Assembly: GCA_030430575.1 (NCBI GenBank)
Contig: JAUIKF010000012.1
Location: forward strand, 62,001-126,000
DNA from: Bacteroidia bacterium
GTDB lineage: Bacteria; Bacteroidota; Bacteroidia; J057
Reading direction: 5' to 3'
DNA: 64,000 bases
Shown: positions 53,501 through 61,399 of the stretch, one piece after another
How positions within the stretch are numbered: the stretch's first letter is position 1
How the letters are laid out: each line of letters begins with the position of its first letter
Made by a program: the position numbers and the translations under genes
Notes under the pieces: model-generated
Seen by the model: only the letters and a program-made list of their open reading frames with translations
Told to the model about the DNA's origin: nothing
Databases searched by the model: none

Positions 53501-54247
53501 CGAAAAAAGCCTTCCAGCCTGTTTGTGCACTTTTTCCCACCACCGTACAGGTGTTAGTATCCACTGTATCGCTCGCCAGGATTTACTGGCGTAAATTGCG
53601 TCTAACTCATGTCGAAGTGCTTGCGCTTCGTCTGTAGGATTTTTGCGATTTTTCCACTTTTGTTCGGGATGTACATTAGGGATTTGGTTTCGGGAATAGT
53701 CCATCTGGTTTTGATGAGGAAAAGCGATAGAAGGAATCCCTTGCCCTAAAAATGGACAAAGTTTTTCCCATCCTTCCCCATCACAAATATTGATGATCAG
53801 TAAATCCCCTGGCCGGTCTTTAAAATATGCTTTCACCTCTTCTTCATGCTCATAATAGGTTCTGGTGAACTGTTTCTCATCAAAATACCAACTTCCAAAA
53901 CAAAGCTTGGTGTTGAACGATGGGAAGGTGGGGCCTACATTCACAAGGTGGTGTTGTTCCACACTTTTCAACCAACTATCGAAATCCCTTACCGTCAAGA
54001 CAAATTTGCTGTTTGGATAAGCTTTATCGAGTTCCTGATAGATGGAGGGAATGGGGTTATCCGTGATAGCATCATAATATTCAAGAAGATCTAGGGTAAA
54101 TTGATTTTGGATCAAATGCTGATTGATCTGGTCATGATCTTCCCAGTGAGAGGTACGGTATCCCAATATTTCTAGCGCCCCCGTAAGGCTAGTGGTGCCT
54201 GTTCGGCTCAACCCTATCCCAAAAACTTTATTGATCGGAGTTCCCAT
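50462..54247 (-). CDS. Giant double sulfotransferase with TPR and GT-D domains
   Basis: 1261 residues. Order: sulfotransferase 1 (1-205; KVFGIGLSRTGTTSLTGALE; KFVLTVRDFDSWLKSV); tail-like tag at 221-240 (SKSWRAIQWILTPVRWWEKV); TPR-like helices (about 285-435); GT-D-type domain (about 505-785; IRLGDGEGHFLPYDE at 534-548, ALDVGSVVDYW at 765-775) related to DUF1792 transferases; TPR repeats (about 795-1020); sulfotransferase 2 (1058-1261; VFGIGLSRTGTTSLTDALNI; FIYTERNLTDWVRSS). The two sulfotransferase domains are more like each other than like others here. It is predicted cytoplasmic, no signal peptide. Domain order inferred from motifs only. Confidence 0.85.
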   Translation of the reverse strand: MGTPINKVFGIGLSRTGTTSLTGALEILGYRTSHWEDHDQINQHLIQNQFTLDLLEYYDAITDNPIPSIYQELDKAYPNSKFVLTVRDFDSWLKSVEQHHLVNVGPTFPSFNTKLCFGSWYFDEKQFTRTYYEHEEEVKAYFKDRPGDLLIINICDGEGWEKLCPFLGQGIPSIAFPHQNQMDYSRNQIPNVHPEQKWKNRKNPTDEAQALRHELDAIYASKSWRAIQWILTPVRWWEKVHKQAGRLFSPTIKKTTKQKSVKIPSKILSQAEFPQTQLIEKKIEMMLGEVKSYQHQYDYQAAQAVLEGALSKYPHHFQLKQAHAYNYWLMGNYHEAHTIYELIQPEWDFTKPDIYPKFAKPYIDILLIQNKIDKLESFLKEVKGARNINRDVVMAYCHLLVNQGKYHKAEAFIDTTLKRKALKHHLVTHVLLLFEREKIKHVQALNMPNFQARLDGAEYAPISPVLQEIKPLVLAHPAHGQSENWLLEAFEKFSLLAEKYPQVYLNTATSPIECYLVVDHILSHINSKTPYSLIRLGDGEGHFLPYDEQKRHAQKADQLISQKIWWGKGQMSSEAWEKIEPQYLAALEQADIIGIPDPIRCSKVALRSQGDKAGESFESRGLLAVINRVIKQASFKESHHKTVTPRLPLLTSCHIHTQLEELGFWNLILDNIKSCSLISCHDSLPHLLQEQHGIHVQKFFHLPPENKYAQQMGLSASTDSPHFPKQFEDICERLTVDGPGEVFIVAAGFLGKIYCHLIKQKGGIALDVGSVVDYWLNFKTRVFTNSPKPPAYLKQLYNLIGQSLLSRRYYKSASKIFEKLIQDFPQSPQGHIGMASIAARRKEWSLAQERWQKVLTLFPKNPQALFESALAMVNLGAFDAAKPIFQSFLVNPTDPMGYEGMASMAIAQYKREEALSWLNQSIAQTHAKSSYRRKAKFLVNHAQYDAGIKTIDAMMAHHGSSHNASVFKAGLWIIAGQYHEAITLLENLYSQFPRSKDVQRLLAQALIGARQYERASNFMVDFPVPTQSSTQIEDPNYILRLLKTWKKNYLGGAGNAQPKVFGIGLSRTGTTSLTDALNILGYAVIHFINPITRKVLDLEDFYYYDAFTDSPVSYRFEELYALFPNAIFIYTERNLTDWVRSSSNLYRPRGFTTTKEFKAWLAKPKSESGLLDKLYHDYNPIYQAAYGSLYTQYPNWEAAYHAFDERVNRFFADKPAEKLLKIDITKENGWEKLCAFLEKPIPNAPFPHANKLSHKFKNQKK

Positions 54248-54250
54248 GAT

Positions 54251-55849
54251 TTATCTTTTAAAAATTTCTCCCAACCTCCGGAGAGGTTTTGTAATTCGCC
54301 AACTTATGGATTGTTGCATGGCGCGAAGTTGGGATTCGCAGATGTTTAAAGCCTGAAGTGCTTCGTCATAATTATCCTCATTCGAGGGAATTGGGGCATT
54401 ATCAATATTTTCAAAAGCATAAAAAGAGATTTTGGGATCATCATCTTCTGACCTTAGTTGGGAGTAATTGTAATCCCCTTTCCCCAATAGTCGGTTGCGG
54501 TAAGTTTCCTTAAAGGACACTATATACGCTTGTTTATCAAGGTATTCTACCGTCAAATTATCTTTTTGCCGTTTGCTGGCAATGCATAGAACCTCAGGGA
54601 TAAAGTCAAAAACCCCTCGGATATAGCTCGTTTTTTCAAGATACATTAAGGGCGTTTCCGGCCTTTCTCCAAAATGAATCCCCGTACGGTGATACAAGAT
54701 ACGCTCGATCATCTCGTAATCCTCCGCATAACGAGCATCCCAATATAGGCCCCATTTTTCAAACACTTCTTTCCGAAATACCGCCGTAGCTGGATAAATT
54801 CGCTCGCGATCGTCTCCCCACGGAAAGCCATCAGGCTTTGTACGTGTCCTGCTTCGGGCCAGATCAAGGTTATATGCTTCCGTTTCCAATGACAACTCTT
54901 CTATATAACAATGGCTGCGAATGACTCGCGCCAAGGTAAACAGAACCCCCTTATCATAGAAAGGAAGTAATTGTTTCACCAATCGATCCTTCATCATCAT
55001 GTCATCCGAATCATGAAAAGCGATAAAAACCCCTTTTGCAGCCCTGATTCCATCATTTCGTGCCAGACCTACTCCGCCATTCTCTGCCCTTTGAATTAAT
55101 CGAACGCGATCGTCTTCGGCCATTAGCCCCTTGATGACTCTTACAGTATCATCTGTACTGGCATCGTCTACGACAACAATTTCCAGCCAGGGATAACTCT
55201 GGCCAAGAGAGGATCGAATGGCCTTTTCAACTATGCCTGCCCGATTGTACACGGGCATGATGATACTCACCAAGTCTGGTTTGAATGGATCATCATACGC
55301 TGAAAGGTCTGGCTTTTGGGCAAACGCTTCAGCAAGGCCTCCGATTACCAATGGCGGTTCAAGTCGGGGGCATAGATCAGGATACACGCTTTTGATTTTT
55401 TGAAAATGAACAGCATCTAAAGTACCTGTGACTCGATCCATCATATCAAGTAATCTCTGAAAAATACTTAGATGGATGCCTACAGCAAAGGCACCGAGCC
55501 TTTTGGATGGCTGGCCATCTCCTGTTATGCCTTCGAAGAGATAGTCCCCTAAAAACAATAGTTTCCAGTCTTGAGGGACTGATCGAATCTGAACTGAGAA
55601 ACGATGGTGAAAGTCAGAGTGAAAAATATTATCATCCTGTAGCATCAAGATACGCCGATGGCCTTGGTGAAGGGCATTGGTGAGGACTTGGCGATGAAGG
55701 TCATTGAGGAAAGCAGGTTCCCTTCCTTCTATAATCATACCTTGTATGCCTAGACGATTAAGCTTTTGAAGAAAGAGCAGCTTCTGATGGGGATTCCATT
55801 TAGGACAAATCAGATAAATTTGGTCAAAATAAGTATGAAAATGATCCAT
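54251..55849 (-). CDS. GT25-like plus GT2 fusion glycosyltransferase with tail tag
   Basis: 532 residues from ATG 55849. Residues 1-185 are a shortened GT25-like region (FDQIYLICPKWNPHQKLLFL; RRILMLQDDNIFHSDFHHRF; VPQDWKLLFLGDY) similar to the N-terminus of the 43337 protein. Residues about 192-430 are GT2: LVSIIMPVYNRAGIVEKAIR, VVVDDASTDDTVRVI, LARNDGIRAAKG, FIAFHDSDDMMM. The end reads MQQSISWRITKPLRRLGEIF. The GT25 part lacks the usual NLDRRxDR motif and may be inactive or a docking module. Confidence 0.86.
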   Translation of the reverse strand: MDHFHTYFDQIYLICPKWNPHQKLLFLQKLNRLGIQGMIIEGREPAFLNDLHRQVLTNALHQGHRRILMLQDDNIFHSDFHHRFSVQIRSVPQDWKLLFLGDYLFEGITGDGQPSKRLGAFAVGIHLSIFQRLLDMMDRVTGTLDAVHFQKIKSVYPDLCPRLEPPLVIGGLAEAFAQKPDLSAYDDPFKPDLVSIIMPVYNRAGIVEKAIRSSLGQSYPWLEIVVVDDASTDDTVRVIKGLMAEDDRVRLIQRAENGGVGLARNDGIRAAKGVFIAFHDSDDMMMKDRLVKQLLPFYDKGVLFTLARVIRSHCYIEELSLETEAYNLDLARSRTRTKPDGFPWGDDRERIYPATAVFRKEVFEKWGLYWDARYAEDYEMIERILYHRTGIHFGERPETPLMYLEKTSYIRGVFDFIPEVLCIASKRQKDNLTVEYLDKQAYIVSFKETYRNRLLGKGDYNYSQLRSEDDDPKISFYAFENIDNAPIPSNEDNYDEALQALNICESQLRAMQQSISWRITKPLRRLGEIFKR

Positions 55850-55850
55850 T

Positions 55851-56714
55851 TTAATTCGAATAGCGTTCCCATTGATAAAGTAGGTTTTGAATCCCTTTGC
55901 GGGTGTTTTTGATCCATTTCTCATCCAATGAATCTCTCATCCAAAACTCCCTATCTGGCACCTTATCTGCTTCCAGAAAAGGCTCCATCATTGTCCCCGA
56001 AAAAAGGGTCTGAATCTCTTGGGCATTTTCCAGCCTTTCGTAAATATTGGAAGAATTTTGTTGGATCAACTTTTCTTTCAAAAGGGACTCTGGCATTCCA
56101 ACTTCTAAAAATGTGAAAATATCTGCCAAGGTTGACTGTGAAGGAAAATCTTCGGCAAATAAGAGAAAGTATCGATGACCAGCTTGTTGGAGCTGTTTAA
56201 GGAGTGTTATGTATAAATTAAAATTCCACAAATAATTCCTCAAGAATTCTTTAGGTGAAAGGACTATTTTATGTTCTTTTCGTTCTTGGCCTTTGAGCAG
56301 AAACCATTGTTGGGTCTGTTGTGCAAAAACCATGGAAGAATAGGTAAAAAGAAAATTCCTTATAGGAATGATTTTTTTTATGTAGGAGTTCTTGCCTAAG
56401 TAAGGGATTAATTCGTCACGTTGAGCAAAAAGGAGTTTAAATCCAACTATCTGGTCTTCAAGGCTTTTTTGATAAGCAAATACTTCATCAGTGTATTTAA
56501 ATGGTCGTTGATCCCTGAATTTTTTATCTACTATAAATGTTAATTTTCTATCAAATATCTCTTTTGGATAATTTGTGTACACAATCCGCTTTTTATTAAA
56601 CAATTCTCCATGACATAAAATCTTATCATGCTGATTTAAGTAGGAAACAAGGAGATTAGTCTTACTTCGTGCCGTCCCAATAATGACAAAGTTGTCGCTA
56701 GCCTTTTTGAACAT
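55851..56714 (-). CDS. Stf0-like sulfotransferase-family protein
   Basis: 287 residues. FVIIGTARSKTNLLVSYLNQ, then ILCHGELFNKK, is the Stf0-type PAPS loop region; IIPIRNFLFTYSSMVFAQQ is a candidate 3'-PB, though the Arg-x7-Ser pattern is weak. First gene of the minus-strand run, one base before the fusion glycosyltransferase. Divergent from the GT2 gene at 56772. Confidence 0.72.
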   Translation of the reverse strand: MFKKASDNFVIIGTARSKTNLLVSYLNQHDKILCHGELFNKKRIVYTNYPKEIFDRKLTFIVDKKFRDQRPFKYTDEVFAYQKSLEDQIVGFKLLFAQRDELIPYLGKNSYIKKIIPIRNFLFTYSSMVFAQQTQQWFLLKGQERKEHKIVLSPKEFLRNYLWNFNLYITLLKQLQQAGHRYFLLFAEDFPSQSTLADIFTFLEVGMPESLLKEKLIQQNSSNIYERLENAQEIQTLFSGTMMEPFLEADKVPDREFWMRDSLDEKWIKNTRKGIQNLLYQWERYSN

Positions 56715-56771
56715 TTCGCCAAATTATCATTTTGTTCGCAAAGCCCCACAAAATTATGTAATGTCGCTATT

Positions 56772-57569
56772 ATGAGGATTTTGGCAACAATTACCGTCCG
56801 AAATGAATCGGCCTACATTGCGAAGTGCCTAGCGTACCATATTGGACAGGGAATAGAGATGATCGTGATTGACAATGGGTCAACAGATGATACGGTGAAA
56901 AAATGTGAAGCATTTTTGGGAAAGGGCCTCCGAAAAATCATCGACCTGCCTTATAAAGGGCATTTTGACCTGACAGAAATTCTGGAAAAGGAAGCTGAAA
57001 TTCAGCAGGAGAGTGGTGCGGACTGGCTCATCCATCTAGATGCAGATGAGATCCTTCAATGTCGTAGGCGAAACGAAAAACTAGCTGATGCCATCGCAAG
57101 AGTGGATCGGAAAGGCTTCAATGCCATTCATTTTGACGAATTTGTCTTTTTACCTGAAGACGAAAAGGTAAATTATTGGGGAAAAGACTACCTGAAGGAA
57201 ATGTGCTATTATTACTATTTCCATAAAATGCATCACAACCGGTTAATTGCTTTCAAAAAAGAATTTATTGGAGTAAATATTGCTTCCGGCGGCCATCGTT
57301 TGGAAGGAAAGAAAGTCAAGGTTTTTCCAAAGAGCTTTTACCTTCGCCATTACATTGGCCTTAGTGCTGATCATTTACACCAGAAATACGCTGCCCGAAC
57401 CTTTGCCCCGTCTGACCTCGCCAAGGGCTGGCACACCAATCGTAAGCATTTGGACAAGGTGTCATTTGATCTGCCTCCACTCGAAAAACTAGAGACCTAT
57501 CCCGCTTCGTTTTTGAGGCCATTTCGGAGAAAGAGACCTTATTCCAGTCACTTTTGGGAGTGGGAGTAG
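56772..57569 (+). CDS. GT2-family glycosyltransferase (PF13704-like)
   Basis: 265 residues. RILATITVRNESAYIAKCLA, MIVIDNGSTDDTVKKC, DWLIHLDADEILQCR (DADE). C-terminal SADHLHQKYAARTFAPSDL and YPASFLRPFRRKRPYSSHFW, the latter loosely recalling the tail tags in position. Single-gene plus-strand unit between two minus-strand units; it ends one base from the convergent sulfotransferase stop. Confidence 0.88.
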   Translation: MRILATITVRNESAYIAKCLAYHIGQGIEMIVIDNGSTDDTVKKCEAFLGKGLRKIIDLPYKGHFDLTEILEKEAEIQQESGADWLIHLDADEILQCRRRNEKLADAIARVDRKGFNAIHFDEFVFLPEDEKVNYWGKDYLKEMCYYYYFHKMHHNRLIAFKKEFIGVNIASGGHRLEGKKVKVFPKSFYLRHYIGLSADHLHQKYAARTFAPSDLAKGWHTNRKHLDKVSFDLPPLEKLETYPASFLRPFRRKRPYSSHFWEWE

Positions 57570-57570
57570 C

Positions 57571-58602
57571 CTATCGTTCCTTTTTTCCCAAAAGCACATC
57601 ATATCCCCACCTAAACGGGGCTGTCAGCCACCAGCCCAGCCGCGTGCTAAATGCACCCTGGAGTGCTAGTGCTTCAGCTTCAGCTTCACGTTGCAAGCGC
57701 TGAGCATGTGCTAATTTGGCTGCTCGAATGTGATCATTTTGTAGTATCTCTTTTAATTCTTTTGAATAAAAGAAGTCCATGTAGTGGGAAAAATCAACGT
57801 TTATGGCTTGTATTTGATTTATTGTGGTTGAACGCTTGGAAGGGGATTTGAGGCCTAGCAGGCACTGCCAAAGCGCTTCAACCCAAGGAATTGAATTGGA
57901 GGAAATATCTGTTTGTAAGGCAGCATAATGTTTAAGCGATGGATTCAAAAATTCATCTAATTGGGCTTGATGCTGATCTTCGGGGAGAGAAAAAGTGATG
58001 TCAATTAATTGTGAGATCCTGCGGACTTCCGTTAGTGGAGAAGTCAGTAAATCTTCAAATTCTACCCAAACAGTTGGGTGGTTTTGAGTCACTTGTTCTA
58101 TCGTCAGCATGATGTTCATCCACATCATAAGGACCTTCTCCTTTGACATCTGGTCCCGAAAAGCCATAGATTGACAAATTTCCGTGGGGTGACGTAGGAG
58201 GACGATATATTTGTGAATAATCCCAAGTTCATCTAGCACCCTTTGCCAAAGTGGCAAGGTGATGCCGAGCCTGGGGTCTTTGATCCCTAAGGTATCTGTT
58301 GCTTCAAAATGCTGGAGCAGAAAAGCTCGCATGCGCTTGGCAAAAGGCTCCATATTGGGAGCTTCCTCCCAATTTTTAGGCAGCGGGACAATATTGTCCC
58401 AGGTAGTGTACATAGCTGCCAGCAAGTCATTGCTGATATTCACAGCTTCGCGATGTTCAAAATAGCCTTGGGGATTATACCTATTCCCTGCTATGAGATT
58501 ACCTCCTAACTCCAATCCCAGGGTTTGTAGAGCACCTGCCATGGCAGAAGTGCCACTGCGATGCATGCCTAGAACAAAAATGACGGTTTGGACTCTGTTC
58601 AT
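57571..58602 (-). CDS. Sulfotransferase-family protein with tail tag
   Basis: 343 residues. VIFVLGMHRSGTSAMAGALQ (PAPS loop) and KYIVLLRHPTEICQSMAFRD (3'-PB), NPQGYFEHREAVNISNDLL and TLGIKDPRLGITLPLWQRVL fit the sulfotransferase-family sugar/LPS clade. C-terminal coiled coil (LAHAQRLQREAEAEALALQG) leads into FSTRLGWWLTAPFRWGYDVL. Divergent from the FkbM gene. Confidence 0.87.
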   Translation of the reverse strand: MNRVQTVIFVLGMHRSGTSAMAGALQTLGLELGGNLIAGNRYNPQGYFEHREAVNISNDLLAAMYTTWDNIVPLPKNWEEAPNMEPFAKRMRAFLLQHFEATDTLGIKDPRLGITLPLWQRVLDELGIIHKYIVLLRHPTEICQSMAFRDQMSKEKVLMMWMNIMLTIEQVTQNHPTVWVEFEDLLTSPLTEVRRISQLIDITFSLPEDQHQAQLDEFLNPSLKHYAALQTDISSNSIPWVEALWQCLLGLKSPSKRSTTINQIQAINVDFSHYMDFFYSKELKEILQNDHIRAAKLAHAQRLQREAEAEALALQGAFSTRLGWWLTAPFRWGYDVLLGKKER

Positions 58603-58677
58603 TATCCCAAAATTAGAGATAAATTGAGTTTTTTTGTTCCCTTATAAATGAGATACTGTGGAAAGCATGATTTTCCT

Positions 58678-59712
58678 ATGAAAAATATAGCAGACGTTAA
58701 TCCGTGCAAAGTCGAGATTGTCTTACATGAATACAAAGACTTAGTGCTTCCATTTGGCGTGGTTGGCCAATTCAAAGTCGCTAATTTGCCCCCTAATTCA
58801 CAATACCGAACCTACTTGAAATTTCAAGCAGTTTATTACCCTACGCCTTTTCAAGACTGGACCTATGCAAAGACATTTAACATGTTGCCTGAATCTCCTG
58901 GCGAATACCAATTGTTCCTTGAGTATAGAGGTCGCGATATCATAGGCAAAACAACACTTGCTTTCAGGGTAACTTCAGATGTGAAAAACACTACTCAACC
59001 TACCCTTTTTAAACTGAAGGGTAGAGCAAAAATGTGGGTGCCGAGCACATGGGAACAACATTTTTTTCATAGTCATGAACAAACTGCTTTGAATAAGCTG
59101 ATTGACATCATACAGCCAGGATGGACTGTGTATGATATAGGAGCAAATATTGGGTATTATGCCTATTATATAGCGAAAAAAGTAGGGGATAGAGGACATG
59201 TATATTGCTTTGAAGCAAATCCCTTATTGGCATATTTCACCAATGCCAACTTTGAACAGAATCGTATTCAAAATGCTTCTGTGATTCCGCTTGCCATTTG
59301 TGATTCAGAAAGACAGGTAGATTTTCGGATCAATTATGGAAACTCTCTCATAGGGAGGGGAGATGATTCTGCACCTGATCAACTAAAAAATGGGCTTTCC
59401 TTAAAAGTATGGGGGAATAGTCTTGATGAAACGGTAAAACAATTTGGACTTAACAAGCCTCAATTGATCAAAATAGATATAGAAGGGGCTGAAGAATTGG
59501 CACTCAAAGGAATGCTCAACATACTTAGAAATGTTCGGCCTATCATTCTCTTGGAGGTTCATGGTGGGAAACTAGCCCAATCCTGCTTGACATTGTTAAA
59601 GGACCATCAGTATGTATTTGTCGATGCAATTACAGATGAAGCGTATACCTATGAGGAAGCAGTCAATAAAATCAAAAGACAACGATTAGGGTTATTTTTT
59701 TGCTTCACGTAA
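58678..59712 (+). CDS. FkbM-family methyltransferase with N-terminal beta domain
   Basis: 344 residues from ATG 58678; ATG 58648 adds ten residues. Residues about 1-110 form a beta-sandwich-like unknown domain (VEIVLHEYKDLVLPFGVVGQ; SPGEYQLFLEYRGRDIIGKT). Residues about 140-344 are the SAM-dependent FkbM domain: TVYDIGANIGYYAYYIAKKV, GHVYCFEANPLLAYFTNANF, LIKIDIEGAEELALKGMLNI, PIILLEVHGG. It probably O-methylates a sugar. Overlaps the Wzt gene end by 21 bp, convergent. Confidence 0.85.
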   Translation: MKNIADVNPCKVEIVLHEYKDLVLPFGVVGQFKVANLPPNSQYRTYLKFQAVYYPTPFQDWTYAKTFNMLPESPGEYQLFLEYRGRDIIGKTTLAFRVTSDVKNTTQPTLFKLKGRAKMWVPSTWEQHFFHSHEQTALNKLIDIIQPGWTVYDIGANIGYYAYYIAKKVGDRGHVYCFEANPLLAYFTNANFEQNRIQNASVIPLAICDSERQVDFRINYGNSLIGRGDDSAPDQLKNGLSLKVWGNSLDETVKQFGLNKPQLIKIDIEGAEELALKGMLNILRNVRPIILLEVHGGKLAQSCLTLLKDHQYVFVDAITDEAYTYEEAVNKIKRQRLGLFFCFT

Positions 59713-60474
59713 TTCTCTACGCTCCTTTGCCCTTTTCTTCATCAATTCCTCATATACAGGTAAAACCTCTTCGGTTTTACCCCTTGTCACTTCTTTACCT
59801 TCGTGAAGAAGGACTACCCAGTCCGCATACTTTTTTAAAGGCTCCATCTGATGACTGGCATAAATGATCGTCTTCCCAGCCAGCAATTGATCCTTAAAAA
59901 CGGCATCAGATTTCTTCTTGAAGTTGATATCTCCAACTCCCCCAAAAAACTCATCGATCATCAAGATGTCTGTCTCAGCGTGGATGCCTACACCAAAAGC
60001 AAGCCTAGTCCGCATCCCTTTTGAATAGTATTTTACTTTGGTATCTACAAAATCCTCCAGCTCTGCAAAAGCGATGATTTCGTGAAATTTCTGTCCAATC
60101 TGTTTGAAGGATAGGCCCAAGAGTGAGCCGTTGACATAAATATTTTCGCGCGCTGTCAGGTTGGGGTCAAATCCCAGTCCAAGCGAAAGCAGGATGATTT
60201 TGCCTTGGGTCTGGATGATGCCTCCTTTATCAGGACGCATTGCGCCTAGGATCACCTTCATCAGGGTAGACTTCCCCGAGCCATTGTGACCGATCAGGCC
60301 CACAAACTCTCCTTTCTTGATAGAAAGGTTGATGTCTTGCAGCGCCTTAATCGTATGTAACTGACCTTTTGACCCCAGGTTAAAGATCGTATCACGGATG
60401 GAATCCGAGGCACGGTCTGCGACGCGAAAGGTCTTATGGACGTCTGATATCTTTATGACTTCAGGAGTCTCCAT
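59692..60474 (-). CDS. ABC transporter ATP-binding protein (Wzt/KpsT-like, short form)
   Basis: 260 residues. Walker A in VGLIGHNGSGKSTLMKVILG, signature YYSKGMRTRLAFGVGIHAE, Walker B ILMIDEFFGGVGD, H-loop YASHQMEPLK. N-terminal KISDVHKTFRVADRASDSIR is typical of polysaccharide exporters. It lacks the C-terminal carbohydrate-binding domain of long Wzt proteins, so end-cap recognition is not encoded here. It directly follows the permease gene. Confidence 0.93.
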   Translation of the reverse strand: METPEVIKISDVHKTFRVADRASDSIRDTIFNLGSKGQLHTIKALQDINLSIKKGEFVGLIGHNGSGKSTLMKVILGAMRPDKGGIIQTQGKIILLSLGLGFDPNLTARENIYVNGSLLGLSFKQIGQKFHEIIAFAELEDFVDTKVKYYSKGMRTRLAFGVGIHAETDILMIDEFFGGVGDINFKKKSDAVFKDQLLAGKTIIYASHQMEPLKKYADWVVLLHEGKEVTRGKTEEVLPVYEELMKKRAKERRELREAKK

Positions 60475-61272
60475 CTATATTTTTTCCAAAACTTTATGTG
60501 AGTATTTTCTTGACACAAATATGCCTATTCCCACGATCACCAATGCATACAGAAGATCATATACTAATAAGCCCATGTCAGGTAAGCGCCCATATACCAG
60601 CACCTCCCGCGAATTGAATAGGATTCCCACCATAGGGCTGAGGTATTTTGCAATGGGAATCACCCCTTCAATCATCTCGATTGTGAAGAAGATAGGATGG
60701 GTAAAAAATCCTGCCAGCATCACGATGTCCCAGACATGGGCTATGTCTTTGAGGTAAATATTGAGGGTCGCCAGTAGTGCGCCTAGCCCCAGAATGATGA
60801 TAAACATATTGATCATCAATATCGGAATGAACAAGGCATTCCAGGTAATAGGCGGCCCAAATGCAATTTGAATGAGAAAATAAGCAGTAAAATTGAACAA
60901 AAAACCAAAAAGAGAACTAAAAGCCGAAGCTAGATTGAGGTCAAATTTATTAATCTGTATGCTCTCCAATAAATACCGCTTGGAGTTATACACATTAATG
61001 GCACCCACTGTACCCTCAGAAAAAAACATCCAGAAAATCAGACCCGAAAACAGGTAGAAACCAAACTCTGGGATTCTGTTTTCATAAATATAGGTGAAGA
61101 AAAAAAAGTAAATCACAAACCGCATCAGCGGATTGATAAAGGCCCATACCACGCCCAGGCGGCTATTGTAATAGCGCTTCCAGAAGTCTACTTTGGCCAG
61201 AATCCACAGGCGCTCCAGCCAGTTGTTTTCGGGAAGTCTTTCAAGGACAGGTTTGAGTAATTGATTCAGCAT
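60475..61272 (-). CDS. ABC-2 type polysaccharide export permease (Wzm-like)
   Basis: 265 residues, six TM helices. WILAKVDFWKRYYNSRLGVV, WAFINPLMRFVIYFFFFTYI, FYLFSGLIFWMFFSEGTVGA and HVWDIVMLAGFFTHPIFFTI match O-antigen/capsule permeases. Its stop is followed immediately by the ATG of the ATPase gene. It probably moves the finished, modified glycan across the inner membrane. Confidence 0.92.
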   Translation of the reverse strand: MLNQLLKPVLERLPENNWLERLWILAKVDFWKRYYNSRLGVVWAFINPLMRFVIYFFFFTYIYENRIPEFGFYLFSGLIFWMFFSEGTVGAINVYNSKRYLLESIQINKFDLNLASAFSSLFGFLFNFTAYFLIQIAFGPPITWNALFIPILMINMFIIILGLGALLATLNIYLKDIAHVWDIVMLAGFFTHPIFFTIEMIEGVIPIAKYLSPMVGILFNSREVLVYGRLPDMGLLVYDLLYALVIVGIGIFVSRKYSHKVLEKI

Positions 61273-61399
61273 CTCATGTCAAAAAGAAAGGCTAATATAT
61301 CACTATACTTTAGGATACTGAAAAAAGAGTTGGCAAATATGCTCATTTGCCTTAACTCATATCAAGTAGCGGGTTTGATAAATCACGTCTCTCCAAAAC

